Shown here: one piece after another, positions 23,191 through 32,489 of the stretch
Position numbering within the stretch: position 1 is the stretch's first letter
Layout: every line of letters starts with the position of its first letter
Made by a program: the position numbers and the translations under genes
Notes under the pieces: generated by a model
What the model was told of the DNA's origin: nothing
Database searches by the model: none
Seen by the model: only the letters and a program-made list of their open reading frames with translations
Origin: Platerodrilus igneus
Taxonomy: Eukaryota; Arthropoda; Insecta; Coleoptera; Lycidae
Length of the DNA: 64,000 nt
NCBI GenBank assembly: GCA_036346225.1
Contig: JARFIW010000999.1
Span: forward strand, 3,579,001 to 3,643,000
Reading direction: 5' to 3'

Positions 23191-23546
23191 TTGTTACGTT
23201 CAAAACCCTATAAACAATTTTTCCTGCATTTATTTTTAAAATGCCCTAAAATTCCTCAACAAGCTCGATTTCCCGCCATTTGAATTAGTATTATTTAATA
23301 AAATTTTTCAAGTAATTACTCTGTATAAAAGTTTGCTTTATAAAATCCAACATCTGCTTAGGAAACATTGCGTTACAAAGTAGTTGCAATATTTAAAAAA
23401 GCAAACTTTTATACAGAGTAATTACTTGAGAAATTTTATTAAATAACAATAATTTCAAATGGTAGGAAATCGAACTTGTTGAGCAATTTTTGGGTGTTCT
23501 AAAAATGAATGCAGAAAAGTTATTTGCAGGGTTTTGAACGTAACAA
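23191..23546. repeat. Long foldback element (356 bp)
   Basis: Arms 23,191-23,339 and 23,398-23,546 are inverted copies starting TTGTTACGTTCAAAACCCT, about 85-90% identical over 149 bp, with a 58-bp loop. The inner arm ends are GTAATTACTCTGTATAAAAG and its complement. It is non-coding and MITE-like. No unambiguous target duplication was found. Confidence 0.85.
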
Positions 23547-23879
23547 GGTATGTAGGTTCTCTATAACTTTACCTTTGTTGTACCTGTTACCTTATCTTTC
23601 CTTCGACCCCCTACGACTGCAACAGAAGTTACGCGAAGGACGGATGCAAATCTGGTAATCAACATGGCGTGATAAAACCCACAAATCACCGTTGGACCCT
23701 GAGATTAAATTCCGAAATACCACCACGAAATTCGATTTTATTTAAATTGTGCTTGCAAATTTGACTTAAATAGCGATTGCATTACTCGTAAGCGTGGTCG
23801 GTATATGTTATAAAATGGCGGGTGAATATGCCGCGTGTCAGTATAACTGTCTTCCCATTACAGCTTTACCGATCACCTT
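23547..23879. other. Unassigned spacer
   Basis: No coding region or repeat identified. It lies next to the Gypsy integrase remnant and may be its 3' UTR. Confidence 0.35.
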
Positions 23880-24959
23880 ACCAGCAAATTGGAACGAGAC
23901 GCTCAAGAACGTAGTTTGCGACGTCTATGTCGCCAGAAAGAGAGAAAAGCCATATTGTGGACATTAAGATCGTCAGAGTGTGCGGGTTTAAGGTCCTTGA
24001 CATGCCAAATGCCTTTTGCACCGGAAGAATAAGTTTGTTAATATGTCCAAGAAGAAACAACTTTAGTAATAGGGAAAGGACCAAGAAGTGTAAGGGCGAG
24101 CTTGGTGATAAAATGACATAAAGCGTCGGACAGAGCAAAATTACGGTGCCAAACAGAATCACCAAGTTGATAGGAAACAGGACAACGACGGAAATTATAC
24201 CTATTATGGGCCTTTCGGTACGCAGCGAAAATTTTTTGAAAATATGGGAACGGATACTTTTGAAATGATTTGGATCAGGAGAAGGATGTTCAAGATTAGG
24301 AATGTACATGTCGTTTATCTCAGACAATTGCCCGAAATAATCGCAGGAAGCGTTATGTCCACAACCAATTGAACCAAAAAAAAGGAATACAACCAACGAT
24401 GTCTTGTTTGGAGGTACAGATCGCACAAGAAATTTTATGAAGATTAACATCCCAATCGCGTTGGCTGTCAAGGACATTGGAAGCAATCATAGTTTTAAGG
24501 ACACTGTTGATGCGTCCCACAGGATTGGTTTGAGGACAGTAACGAGCTCTAAAAAGGATTTTGGTGTGAAAACGTGCACATAACAAGGTGAGTTGACGAC
24601 TAAGGAATTGTGACCCGTCATCGGTGATCAGATATTGTAGAAAGCCTAAAAGTAAGAGGACTCCTTCTTCCACGATTTTAACAACGGATTGCGCAATGCG
24701 ATATGCAAAGAAAAGAAGAGAGGGATTGGTGACATAGTTAGCCACTACACAGACATAAGAATAATCTTTGGTGAAGCATGGAAGATATCGCAGGATAAGA
24801 ATTGCCAACGATATGATGGTTTGGCTCTAGGAACAAAGAATCCAAGAAGAGGTAACTATTTAATTTTATGAGCAACACAAATAGGACAACGTCGGATGTA
24901 ACAAACGACGTCAGCTCAAAGACAAAGCCAATAATACTTTTGGTGGAGGTGAGCAGTCT
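23880..24959 (-). pseudogene. Gypsy-type integrase remnant
   Basis: On the minus strand, 24,830-24,955 gives the end of the zinc-binding domain (HQKYYW, then YIRRCPICVAHK with its C-x2-C). The catalytic core at 24,353-24,808 carries YSYVCVVANYVT, QYLITDDGSQFLS (second catalytic D) and RARYCPQTNPVGRIN, where the usual catalytic E is G. The carboxy-terminal domain at about 23,930-24,350 is readable only with frame changes (GDSVWHRN-like, KLAPKF-like, WHVKDLKP-like). The protein would join retrotransposon cDNA to target DNA. RT, RNase H and LTRs are absent, and the right side is cut at the piggyBac. Confidence 0.8.
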
Positions 24960-25098
24960 TTAACCTCTTGTATACCAAGAACTTAAATTGAACTAAAAAA
25001 AAAATTTATATGGTTTTCCTCTATATTCATGGCCTTATAAGAAAATATTGTTACAAAAGTTATTATTTTTTAACACTATTTTCAAAAAAAAATGGTAG

Positions 25099-25114
25099 GT
25101 ATCAAATACGATAC
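25099..25114. repeat. piggyBac subterminal palindrome, left
   Basis: GTATCAAATACGATAC, an imperfect palindrome also found at the right end of the element. Confidence 0.6.
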
Positions 25115-26060
25115 AATAGTATTACATGGCATATCATAGATGCATATGCATAAAACAATTTCTCTTTACATTGAAACATAAATATATTTGGCATTTTATG
25201 TACAAAAACAAAAGTTAGTTCTTTACAAGATGGCAATTTACATCTTTGTCGCTCATTCTTCATTAATGGGAAATGGACCCCACTTATGTGGTTTTTTAGG
25301 ATTGTATTGATGGAGACTTGACCGACCCTTGTATGGTACAATCCTCTCATTGACACATAAAAACTGCTGCATAGGAATATTTCTGAATTTATCCTGTAAG
25401 GCCTCCATTATTGGTCGAATCTTGAATAGTCTGTCTAAGTTATTATAGTCGATTTTTGTGTTGTCGTTTATGTGCAAATTGCTTTTTATTTGTTGAAACC
25501 TATTCCGACTCATTGTCTGAAATTTGAACTATCCTAGTCTTCGACACCCCATACATATATGAACGAGGTAAATTGTATATTAACAAACATGCACATTCCT
25601 ACAAATTGTTGCAATTCTGCTGCCGATATAGCAAGAGGTTTATTAGGATTTTTCTGTATCGCATACAAGTTGGGTTGTTTGACTAGTCCACTAATAACAT
25701 TTTTGTCAAAAAGATCCTCAAAATAAACTGATGGAGTCCCTATTTCTTTTTCGACAGGCAAAGAATCTTGCAATATAGGAGTATCTTTTGCACTATCTAC
25801 TTTTTTCGCATTTGTCCAATTAGGATTCACTTTTTTATTCTTTTGGAATTTCGGTACCACATCTGGAAAATCAGGCTGTTCATCACTACTTTCCTCTTCA
25901 CTTTTGCTAGATATTTAACTGCCGGTTTTGTTAATTTTAATGTTTGTTGGATGGTTATCACTATCGTCCAGGCAATTGTCTTCACTATCATAAGGGGCAA
26001 CCGATCTTTGTTTATTCCAGTACTGCCCATCTGCAATAGTTTTTTATGAAATTGCTGTAA
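25100..26060 (-). pseudogene. piggyBac transposase with catalytic core deleted
   Basis: The order on the minus strand is: an acidic amino end (SSKSEEESSDEQPDFPDVV, about 25,860-25,915), the start of the transposase domain (GTPSVYFEDLFDKNVISGL, LYAIQKNPNKPL, 25,534-25,800), then MSRNRFQQIKSNLHINDNTK and GRSSLHQYNPKKPHKWG (25,270-25,513). The motif that normally holds the first catalytic D ('DE.mvPfKGR') reads NERIVPYKGR, so D is N. Immediately after HKWG the frame passes to RCKLPSCKELTFVFV...QCKEK (25,102-25,260), which resembles the carboxy-terminal cysteine-rich domain. Roughly 300 residues, with the remaining catalytic Ds, are missing. Stops near 25,520 and 25,917 add to the damage. Confidence 0.82.
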
Positions 26061-26068
26061 TGCACCAT

Positions 26069-26128
26069 TGTTACAAATTTGATACAAAACAGAAATATAT
26101 TCTTAGCCACTGTATCAAATTTGATACA
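26069..26128. repeat. piggyBac subterminal palindromes, right inner pair
   Basis: TGTTACAAATTTGATACA (26,069) and TGTATCAAATTTGATACA (26,111), the second a perfect 18-bp palindrome. The first is joined to TGCACCAT, repeating (reversed) the arrangement at the right terminus. Confidence 0.65.
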
Positions 26129-26461
26129 AATTCAATATATATTAGTTTTGGAGCAAAAAATTAATATACAGTTTTATAAATTGGCAGACAGAACCAATAA
26201 ATATTGAAAATAAATCTGTGTATTTTTATTTTGTGCAAAAATTACCTTATCTTCACTAATTTTTGTTTCAAAGTTGTATTACTACCACATAACCTAAACT
26301 GTCATATGCAACTACAATTGACGAGCATGTATAAAGGTTGCATTGTTAGAAATACTAAAGATGTGTTCACAAACTACGTATGGATTCGTTACACATACGA
26401 TACAGTGGTTGGTTAAGTAAAAAATATAGTTTATATGAACATTTTGATATATAAAAGTGTT

Positions 26462-26494
26462 TGTATCAAATATGATACGGTGGTGCAAAAGAGG
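26462..26494. repeat. piggyBac right terminus with palindrome and TIR
   Basis: TGTATCAAATATGATACG runs straight into GTGGTGCAAAAGAGG, the terminal inverted repeat, and then the TTAA duplication. Confidence 0.75.
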
Positions 26495-26498
26495 TTAA

Positions 26499-26759
26499 AT
26501 AGGAAATCCAAAAGAAAGCAATTATACGTTATCGGAATGTTTAACAAATTAACGGATATCTAAAACAAGGTATTGACTATTTAATTTATCCAATAAATTT
26601 TCGTTTTAGAATGAATAGATTTGAAGGAAATGCTATGATTGCACGTACTATTGTAACGAGGTAAAAATACAGGATGAGGTTTTAAATAAAAACAGAAGCT
26701 AGGTGAATGAAAAACGAATTACTACAAAAAGGACGTATTTGAATCTATCGTCGAAAATA
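26499..26759. other. Unassigned spacer
   Basis: Right flank of the piggyBac. I could not connect it to the Gypsy fragment on the other side. Confidence 0.35.
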
Positions 26760-27308
26760 AACGTAACAATTGGAATTTATCAATTTTACTCAAGTTGTCA
26801 TCCTCATGAATCTTAGAAAACTGAGTCGAAAATGGAATCCATTCTTTATTCCTGGTTTTTTGGTTACAATTTTTGGTAGACTGTACCGCTGCAGACCTCC
26901 AACTTTGGTTGCCAAACTTGCAGTACCACTAGTTGGGTATGTTGGGCGAGGGAGGTGTTTGTCGAAGGTCCTTTATATCATTCTTCTAACTCGAATGACT
27001 TTGGTTTCATACTCATACTCATATATATCAGAAGATTCTTTTTCATAAACTTCGTTTGCCATATTGTCCTCCAACATCTGCTTCAGTATTTCTAAGCCCA
27101 AATTTGAAGAGAGATGTGGGTTTTGTGGACCAGCTCCAGCAATTGCTGTCGGCGTTCTAGATCTGGCGCCGCTTCCTCACTAAGCATCTTGCTGTCAGCT
27201 GCCAACCTGGTGGTATGAGCACGCATAGGAGCTCGTCTTTTCTTGATCGCGTCCTTTTCAGCGTTCGTTGATAAATTGCGCTTGTAAAGTTAGTTGCTTA
27301 GGTCAGTG
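26760..27308 (-). pseudogene. BEL/Pao-type gag fragment
   Basis: Minus strand from about 27,260 reads RAPMRAHTTRLAADSKMLSE, a helix-rich amino end with LERRQQLLELVHK. It continues with ILKQMLEDNMANEVYEKESS and an acidic/tyrosine stretch, then RYSLPKIVTKK and, after a frameshift, FDSVFSKIHEDDNLSKIDKF. The order 'R....l.rL....', acidic spacer, 'lPkl....F.G...W..F...F...i....l....KF' is that of BEL/Pao gag (the DUF1759-like region). Several stops and shifts are present. The frame is lost below 26,760. It lies directly downstream of a primer-binding site, as a 5' gag should. Confidence 0.65.
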
Positions 27309-27309
27309 A

Positions 27310-27335
27310 TTCATGTCGGGGTCACCACAAAATGT
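27310..27335 (-). other. Primer-binding site at the 5' LTR edge of the BEL/Pao fragment
   Basis: Minus-strand ACATTTTGTGGTGACCCCGA matches the TTGGTGACCCCGACGTGA-type sequence that follows the 5' LTR in many insect BEL/Pao elements. The LTR would end at about 27,333 (CA) and extend to higher coordinates. Confidence 0.6.
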
Positions 27336-27658
27336 TTAAAAATGTACGGCGCTATGAAGTCGTCTAACCGCTTTTTCCTTGAACGTGATCTACACAATTA
27401 CCTTCGTTACTCATAAACAAGACAACACAAATCTAAAGTTAACGTTCGGAAAATATGTAACATCTATTGAAAATAGACAGACCTTTTTTTAAATCTAGCC
27501 TACCTCTTTTCACTTTACCAACATTACGTGTTTAAAAAGCAATTGTGTAGACTAATATTTTGAACTGGCAAGCCAATATAATTCTAGATTATGTCATTAT
27601 GCATAACATATTTATTGACTAATAAATACTCCCTGTATGTTTCTTGTTGTTTGTTTTG
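27336..27658. other. Possible LTR remnant, otherwise unassigned
   Basis: By position this should be the 3' part of the BEL/Pao 5' LTR on the minus strand. No second LTR exists in the window to confirm it. Confidence 0.3.
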
Positions 27659-27796
27659 TATTTTTCTTAGTCTTCTTTGGGAATTAAACCACTCATAGTT
27701 GTTAAAATCCTTTCGATCCATGACCTAGGATCATTGTCAAAAAACGATTTTAACAACTATGAGTGGTTTAGTTCCCAAAGAAAATCAAGAAAAATA
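27659..27796. repeat. Near-perfect 50-bp inverted repeat (hairpin)
   Basis: Arms 27,659-27,708 and 27,747-27,796 (core ACAACTATGAGTGGTTTA) match at about 47 of 50 positions around a 38-bp loop. TATTTATTGACT occurs just outside each arm, suggesting the pairing once extended further. Confidence 0.85.
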
Positions 27797-28059
27797 TTTA
27801 TTGACTGTCAGTAGGCAGACAATTAATTTGTCGAGTACACGACTAGAAGCGGTGCGACACCATTTTAGAATATTTAGAAAAGTAAAGCATTTTTATCAAT
27901 TAGAGACGTTTTTGCGGCATATACATTCAAGTAGTGATACCCGCGGTGAATTGAAATGAGCATTCGCTTTGTAGGGTTGTGATAAGACGACACATGCACA
28001 TTTAGACAAATTGATGTGTTTGCAGCCAAATAGATAAATTTATAACTTTCATTAGACTT
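27797..28059. other. Unassigned spacer
   Basis: No supported gene. It includes an open frame (27,759-27,959) that starts inside the hairpin and has no recognisable motif. Confidence 0.35.
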
Positions 28060-28160
28060 GAAATAAACAAATGACCTGTTACCTACTGGCGGACTTTCTA
28101 AGAAGATACTGCACTCAGTATTAAACGAGAAGGTAGTCGTCGGAAACCAATGCGTTTCCA
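28060..28160 (+). repeat. Dispersed repeat W, copy 1
   Basis: Shares ACCTGTTACCTACT, GCGGACTTTCTAAGAAGATA, CTGCAC and GAAACCA with 49,160-49,275 on the same strand. It borders element Z in both places but in opposite relative orientation. Confidence 0.7.
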
Positions 28161-28431
28161 ATTAAATACTAATGAATAATTTTGCCTGATATGGGAAAGT
28201 AATACGGGCGTAGGGAACGAAAATCAATATAAATTATTGGTTATTTTACAAAAAGAAAAACTCGTGACCGATTTCACTGTTCTTGCAGATCATCAAACGG
28301 ACGCATCTCTGATGTCTGATTGTCTGGCAATGCCATTTACACTATCACGTCGGAGACTGGAAACAGTCATCGATGTGAGTTGCTTATATTCGAGTATAGA
28401 GGGCGCATGAGAAACATTTTGCATTATAAAT

Positions 28432-28465
28432 ACACCTTGATTTGTATTTAATACCAGAACTTAGT
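28432..28465 (+). promoter_or_regulatory. TATA-containing promoter-like block of element Z
   Basis: CATTATAAATACACCTTGAT followed 27 bp downstream by ACCAGAACTTAGTT. The same block is kept in Z2 on the minus strand (ATTATAAATACACCTTGATT, then CCCAGAACTTAGTT). Confidence 0.5.
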
Positions 28466-28865
28466 TGGTTGTTTTGCAGTTGTTGCCCAGACGCCGACGA
28501 GGCAGCAACTCGCGTATACCTATTAACGCCTCCGGGCGATCAAAGGTGAGCAGCGGAACTGTGACGTCTTGAGGAGTTCTCCAGCTATGTGGGGTGCCGA
28601 GGAATGGGTACACAAGTGAAGTCGTCGGGGATGCACATCCGTCAGTCCTGTTTAGACGAGATACTTGACGATGGAACGGCTTGTGACGAGTAGCCATCCT
28701 ATCGGTCGAAAACCACAGGCCAGTGGACCTAGGATCCGCAATACTGTGTAGTTGGAGGACATCCGAGGGGAAGATCCAAGAAACTGCTCACTGCACCAAA
28801 ACAAAAGGATTCCAGGAGCAGGTCTCTTGGAATCCAGACCTACATATTTATTTATTTATTTATAT

Positions 28866-29140
28866 ATATTTCCATTTCGAATGGACCTGCACCTTGCCGA
28901 AGTTCTAAATTACTAGAACAGGTGAAATGGCTACAGGTCCAACCAAAGTAGTAGGGTCGTTAATGAGGAACCAGACAAAGACAGGTCCCCGAAAAAGGGC
29001 AGCGGCTCTTTCGGCACCTAGATTGGCAAAGACCATAGGGGTCGGTATGGCAGTCTAAGACACACTACCGCGATGTGGAAGGCAACGGGAAACCACCACA
29101 TTACCTCCCAAGTACAAAGCGTACCTAAATAATAATAAAA
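28866..29140 (+). other. 5' UTR of the RTE-like LINE with two hairpins
   Basis: Hairpin 1 pairs GATGTGG (29,072) with CCACAT (29,096) around GGCAACGGGAAACC. Hairpin 2 lies just inside the ORF at 29,181-29,213 (TAGTCCCC paired with GGGGACTA). Conserved 5' structures in this LINE group sometimes are self-cleaving ribozymes. I cannot assign this one. Confidence 0.45.
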
Positions 29141-30751
29141 ATGATGGCATTCTCTGGGGTAAAAAATTCCGGAGTTAAAATAGTCCCCCATTCGGATCTC
29201 CGGGAGGGGACTATTTCAGAGGATGCGATCGGAAAGTTAAGAATAAGAGTCGGGAACATTTTGCGAGTCGGAGCGTGGAATGTTAGAACTATGAAGCAAG
29301 TGGGTAAGCTAGAGAACCTAAAAATCGAAATGAATAGGTTATCATTAGACATAGTAGGGATTAGCGAAGTTCGGTGGCCAGAGGCGGGGGATTTTTGGAG
29401 TGGAGACTTCAGGGTAATTCATACAGGAGCCGAGGAAGGAAATTTGGGTGTGGGTATAGGTATGCGGAAAAAGATAGGATACTGTGTAGAAAATTACTTA
29501 CAAAAGAACGAAAGAGTACTCATGGTTAGATTAGAATCTAAACCGGTAAACACAGTAATAATACAAGTATACATGCCCACCTCTAGCTACAGTGACGAAT
29601 AGGTAGAAGCGATCTACAAAGATATCGAAGACATATTAAGACACGTAAAAGGACATGAAAATTTAATAATTACGGGGGATTTTAATGCAGTGGTAGGTGA
29701 GGGTAGGGAAGGAGCGATAGTAGGTTTATTTGGTTTAGGCACGAGAAACGACAGGGGAAATAGGCTGGTAGAATTTTGCGACAAGAACAATTTAATCATC
29801 ACAAACACATTATTTCAACATCATGCTAGAAGACGATATACGTGGAAGATGCCAGGAGATATAGGAAGATATCAAATAGATTACATTCTTGTTAGACAAC
29901 GGTTTAGGAATCAAGTAAAAGACTGTAGAAACTACCCAGAAGCAGATATAGACACTGACCACAACATCGTATTTATGAAGGCCGCACTTAAATTTAAAAA
30001 TTTGAAAAAAAGAAACGGAAAAAGGCACTTAGACCAACAGAAACTAAAAGAGAAAGATATTCAAGAAAGATTCGAAAAAAGGTCAAATGAATTGCTCAAA
30101 GATATCGGGAAAATATCTGATACTAAGGAAGTAGAAACAGAATGGAATAACATTAAATCCAGCCTCGACATGGCGGCCAGAGATATTCTGGGGTATACAC
30201 AAAAAGTAAATAAGAAACCATGGATAACAAAGGATATCCTGAATTTAATAGAAGAAAGACAAAAATACAAAAATAAATCAGATGAAACAGGAAAACAGAG
30301 ATACAAAGCCATAAAATGGGAAATTATTCGAAAATGCAGGAAAGCTAAAGAACAATGGATTGATGAAAAGTGCAAAGAGGTACAAACTAAGATGAAAGTA
30401 GGAAAGACAGACGAAGCATACAAATTAATTAGAATGAATTTTAGGGATATAGAACCGTATAGCAAAAATATAAGGGACGCGGGAGGAAATGTCATTATAG
30501 AAAATGTAGAGAAAGTGGGTAGATGGCAAGAATATATAGGGAATTTATATGGAGGAGAAGAACTAACTGCATTAGAAAAGGAATCAGACATTGAAAATGA
30601 TGACTTGGGATATCCTATACTTAGAGATGAATTTGAAATAGCATTAAAGGGTCTGAAAAATGGTAAGGCGCCGGGTACAGATAAGGTGGAAGCGGAGACT
30701 CTAAAAGCCGCTGGTAGGAAAAAAAGAGAAGAAGAGGTAGACCTAGGTTAG
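29141..30751 (+). pseudogene. RTE-like endonuclease and start of RT, fused to carboxy end
   Basis: From ATG 29,141 one frame runs to 30,751, broken only by TAG at 29,600-29,602. The endonuclease (residues about 45-290) shows LRVGAWNVRTM, LDIVGISEVRW, NLIITGDFNAVVGEGRE, GRYQIDYILV and DTDHNIVF, all catalytic positions kept. A charged linker follows, then the RT opening DEFEIALKGLKNGKAPGTDKVEAETLKAAG near residue 500. There the sequence jumps to RKKREEEVDLG, the start of the terminal region ('GR.r...GRPR'), so about 350-400 RT residues are missing. Little other decay suggests the deletion is old in the lineage or the copy is fairly young. Confidence 0.85.
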
Positions 30752-31765
30752 ACTACTGCACACAGATAGTGAAAGATGTAGGCTGTAGGAGTTTCAGGGA
30801 AATGTGTAGGCTAGCTCAGAAGAGAAAGCTATTATTTCGGCAAATGTCTAAGTGTTGGGGGATCTTGGCAGCCACAGGTTGCTTAACCCCCTTCAATAAA
30901 TGTCTGTGAAATAGGGCATAATATTAGAAAACAATATAAGGGAAACCGAGCTGTATTGCTGTGTGAGAATTTCAGGGAACCATGTAGGTTAGTTTAGAAA
31001 AGAAATAAGTGCAGGTACATGTCCAACCAGTTTTGAGACGGGAAACCCAATGACGAAAAAATAAGCACAGACAAATCTGATGATTAATATAAACAACTAG
31101 TTGTTTGTTGTGAAATATCTGCAACTAATGTTGACTGTGCGAAAAGACATATTGGAAAAAATATTAAATCAGTAAATGTTCAAGTGCTGGGGGAACTTGG
31201 CAGCCACAGGCTGCTTACCTCCCTTCACAACCACTGAATGTCGGAGAAATAGGGTATATAATTGTAAAACAATAGAAGGTGACCGAACTACATTTAACAA
31301 GAAAGAACGGCGCCTATGATGAAAGACAACAAACATAGAACAAAAAGTTGTTGAAAGCGTATGTGTGGAGCACAGCACAGACAATATGTCTACGAAATAC
31401 GAGCAGTCTGAAAAGCAGACAGAAGAACAGTAGCGGCCTTTGAAATGCCGTGCTTCAGATGTTTGAGGATAGACAGACAAAGGTAATAACAAATAGGTTA
31501 TAGAAACAGTAAGGGAACAAAGATATACTTGGGAAAAAAATATGAGAAATAGAAGGGCAGAATACGTTCTAAGGCATTTTTGGGGAATAGTATGGGATAT
31601 ATGACAAGCAGAGATAGGAAAAAGAGGCGGATGTAGACCTAGATCAGATAGTGATAGATGCAGACTGTGCAAATTTCGGGGAAATCTGTCGGTTAGTTCA
31701 GAATAGGAAACAATGATGGTACGCGTCTAACCAGTTTCAGGACTGAAGACCCAATGATGATGATA
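30735..31765 (+). pseudogene. Reiterated carboxy-terminal pieces of the RTE-like LINE
   Basis: Piece 1 (30,735-30,850) reads LDYCTQIVKDVGCRSFREM and CRLAQKRKLLFRQMS. Piece 2 (30,940-31,070) reads CENFREPCRLV and YMSNQF. Piece 3 (31,380-31,765) is longest: AFEMPCFRCLRI, VIETVREQRYTWEK, then LDQIVIDADCANFGEICRLV and the 3' tail. A non-coding block (AAGTGYTGGGGGAWCTTGGC, then AGCCACAGG) is also duplicated at about 30,845-30,955 and 31,175-31,290. Together these show at least two tandem duplications of the LINE 3' end, around 330 bp apart. Confidence 0.75.
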
Positions 31766-32050
31766 TATATATTTATTTAAGAAGAACAACCGTAGGAAAC
31801 ACCACAACAACTCAGAACAAGAACATCAACAAGCCAATAAATTCACAAGAATTGTAAGGCACTTTTAGCGACGCTGAGAGCGTCGTGTCCAGCTACTGCG
31901 ATCAAATGGTTGTTTAGCAAAAAGAGATTAGTGAAATCGATCATGGGTTTTTCTTTTTACAAAATAACCAACAATCCATATTAATTTTCGGTGCCTACGC
32001 TCGTATTACTTTCCCCATGTCAGGCAAAGTTATTCATTTTCATTAGACTG

Positions 32051-32489
32051 TTTATTTGTTATAGGGTTTCCGAAACTGCCGGACATCATCAATGAAAGGT
32101 TAACATTTAAATTATTTATTATAATAAGGGGGTTCTTTAAGTTTAACCGGCGTAAGGAATCTTTGTGGTTTGAAGGGCTACCATCAGCTTAAGTATTTAA
32201 TTATTTTAAACATATCGATCCATCACAAGAAATTAATTGTATGCAAATCACAGATCTCTTCATATAAACTCCACCGTCTAAGATATATGAGCTTGCTCCA
32301 TTTAATTAAAAAATACAATTAAAATAGAGAGTACATCCGCTGCGTTAAATTGGATGCGAAGACAAATTGTGAACCCGCTTAAAATAACGTAAAAGTAAAA
32401 CGCCCGTAATCTGTTAGTTTTATAAATTATAACCTATTCGGTTCAAATGCTTTGAACATCCTTTACTATCTGTAATTTTCTGGAATATC
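32051..32489. other. Unassigned AT-rich spacer
   Basis: Right flank of element Z. It contains two similar TTATAA..TATTCGGTT stretches (around 32,420 and 32,522) but no gene. Confidence 0.4.

Larger units (their letters stand above)
24964..26494 (-). mobile_element. Internally deleted piggyBac transposon
   Basis: Bounded by TTAA on both sides (24,960-24,963 and 26,495-26,498). The ends are CCTCTTGTATACCA (left) and, reversed, CCTCTTTTGCACCA (right), giving 14-bp terminal inverted repeats with 10-11 matches. TTAA targeting and CC..GG-type ends are diagnostic of piggyBac, and transposase fragments confirm it. At 1531 bp it is shorter than autonomous elements (usually above 2.3 kb) because the transposase centre is missing. 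It sits at the truncated edge of the Gypsy integrase. Confidence 0.88.
28866..31768 (+). mobile_element. RTE-like LINE with RT core lost and 3' end reiterated
   Basis: Inserted in element Z at a TATTTATTTA-type target that is single in Z2. It has a 5' UTR (to 29,140), an endonuclease-RT ORF with one stop (29,141-30,751), then three copies of the protein's carboxy-terminal end (30,735-30,850; 30,940-31,070; 31,380-31,765). It ends in an ATG-rich tail at 31,755. The RT palm is not found. The wording (GAWNVRTMKQVGKLENL, GISEVRW, KNGKAPGTDKVEAE, and the terminal 'Q...D.gC..f.e..rLaq.Rk') is that of RTE-like insect LINEs often annotated as endonuclease-reverse transcriptase. Confidence 0.82.
28165..32050 (+). 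mobile_element. Element Z, copy 1, with inverted ends, split by an RTE-like LINE
   Basis: The left end (28,165-28,310) and, reversed, the right end (31,900-32,050) match over about 120 bp. Shared blocks are AATGAATAA-TTTGCCTGA, GGGAAAGTAATACG, TTGGTTATTTT and GATCGATTTCACT, so Z has long terminal inverted repeats. The interior 28,310-28,865 and 31,769-31,900 is collinear with Z2 (48,400-49,155, reversed). Z contains a TATA box but no recognisable protein. Removing the LINE at 28,866-31,768 gives a Z of roughly 1 kb. A non-autonomous DNA transposon fits the inverted ends. Confidence 0.65.

Noticed and set aside
30061..30591. 176-codon minus-strand frame
   Set aside because: It lies wholly opposite the RTE-like endonuclease-RT coding frame and is its shadow.
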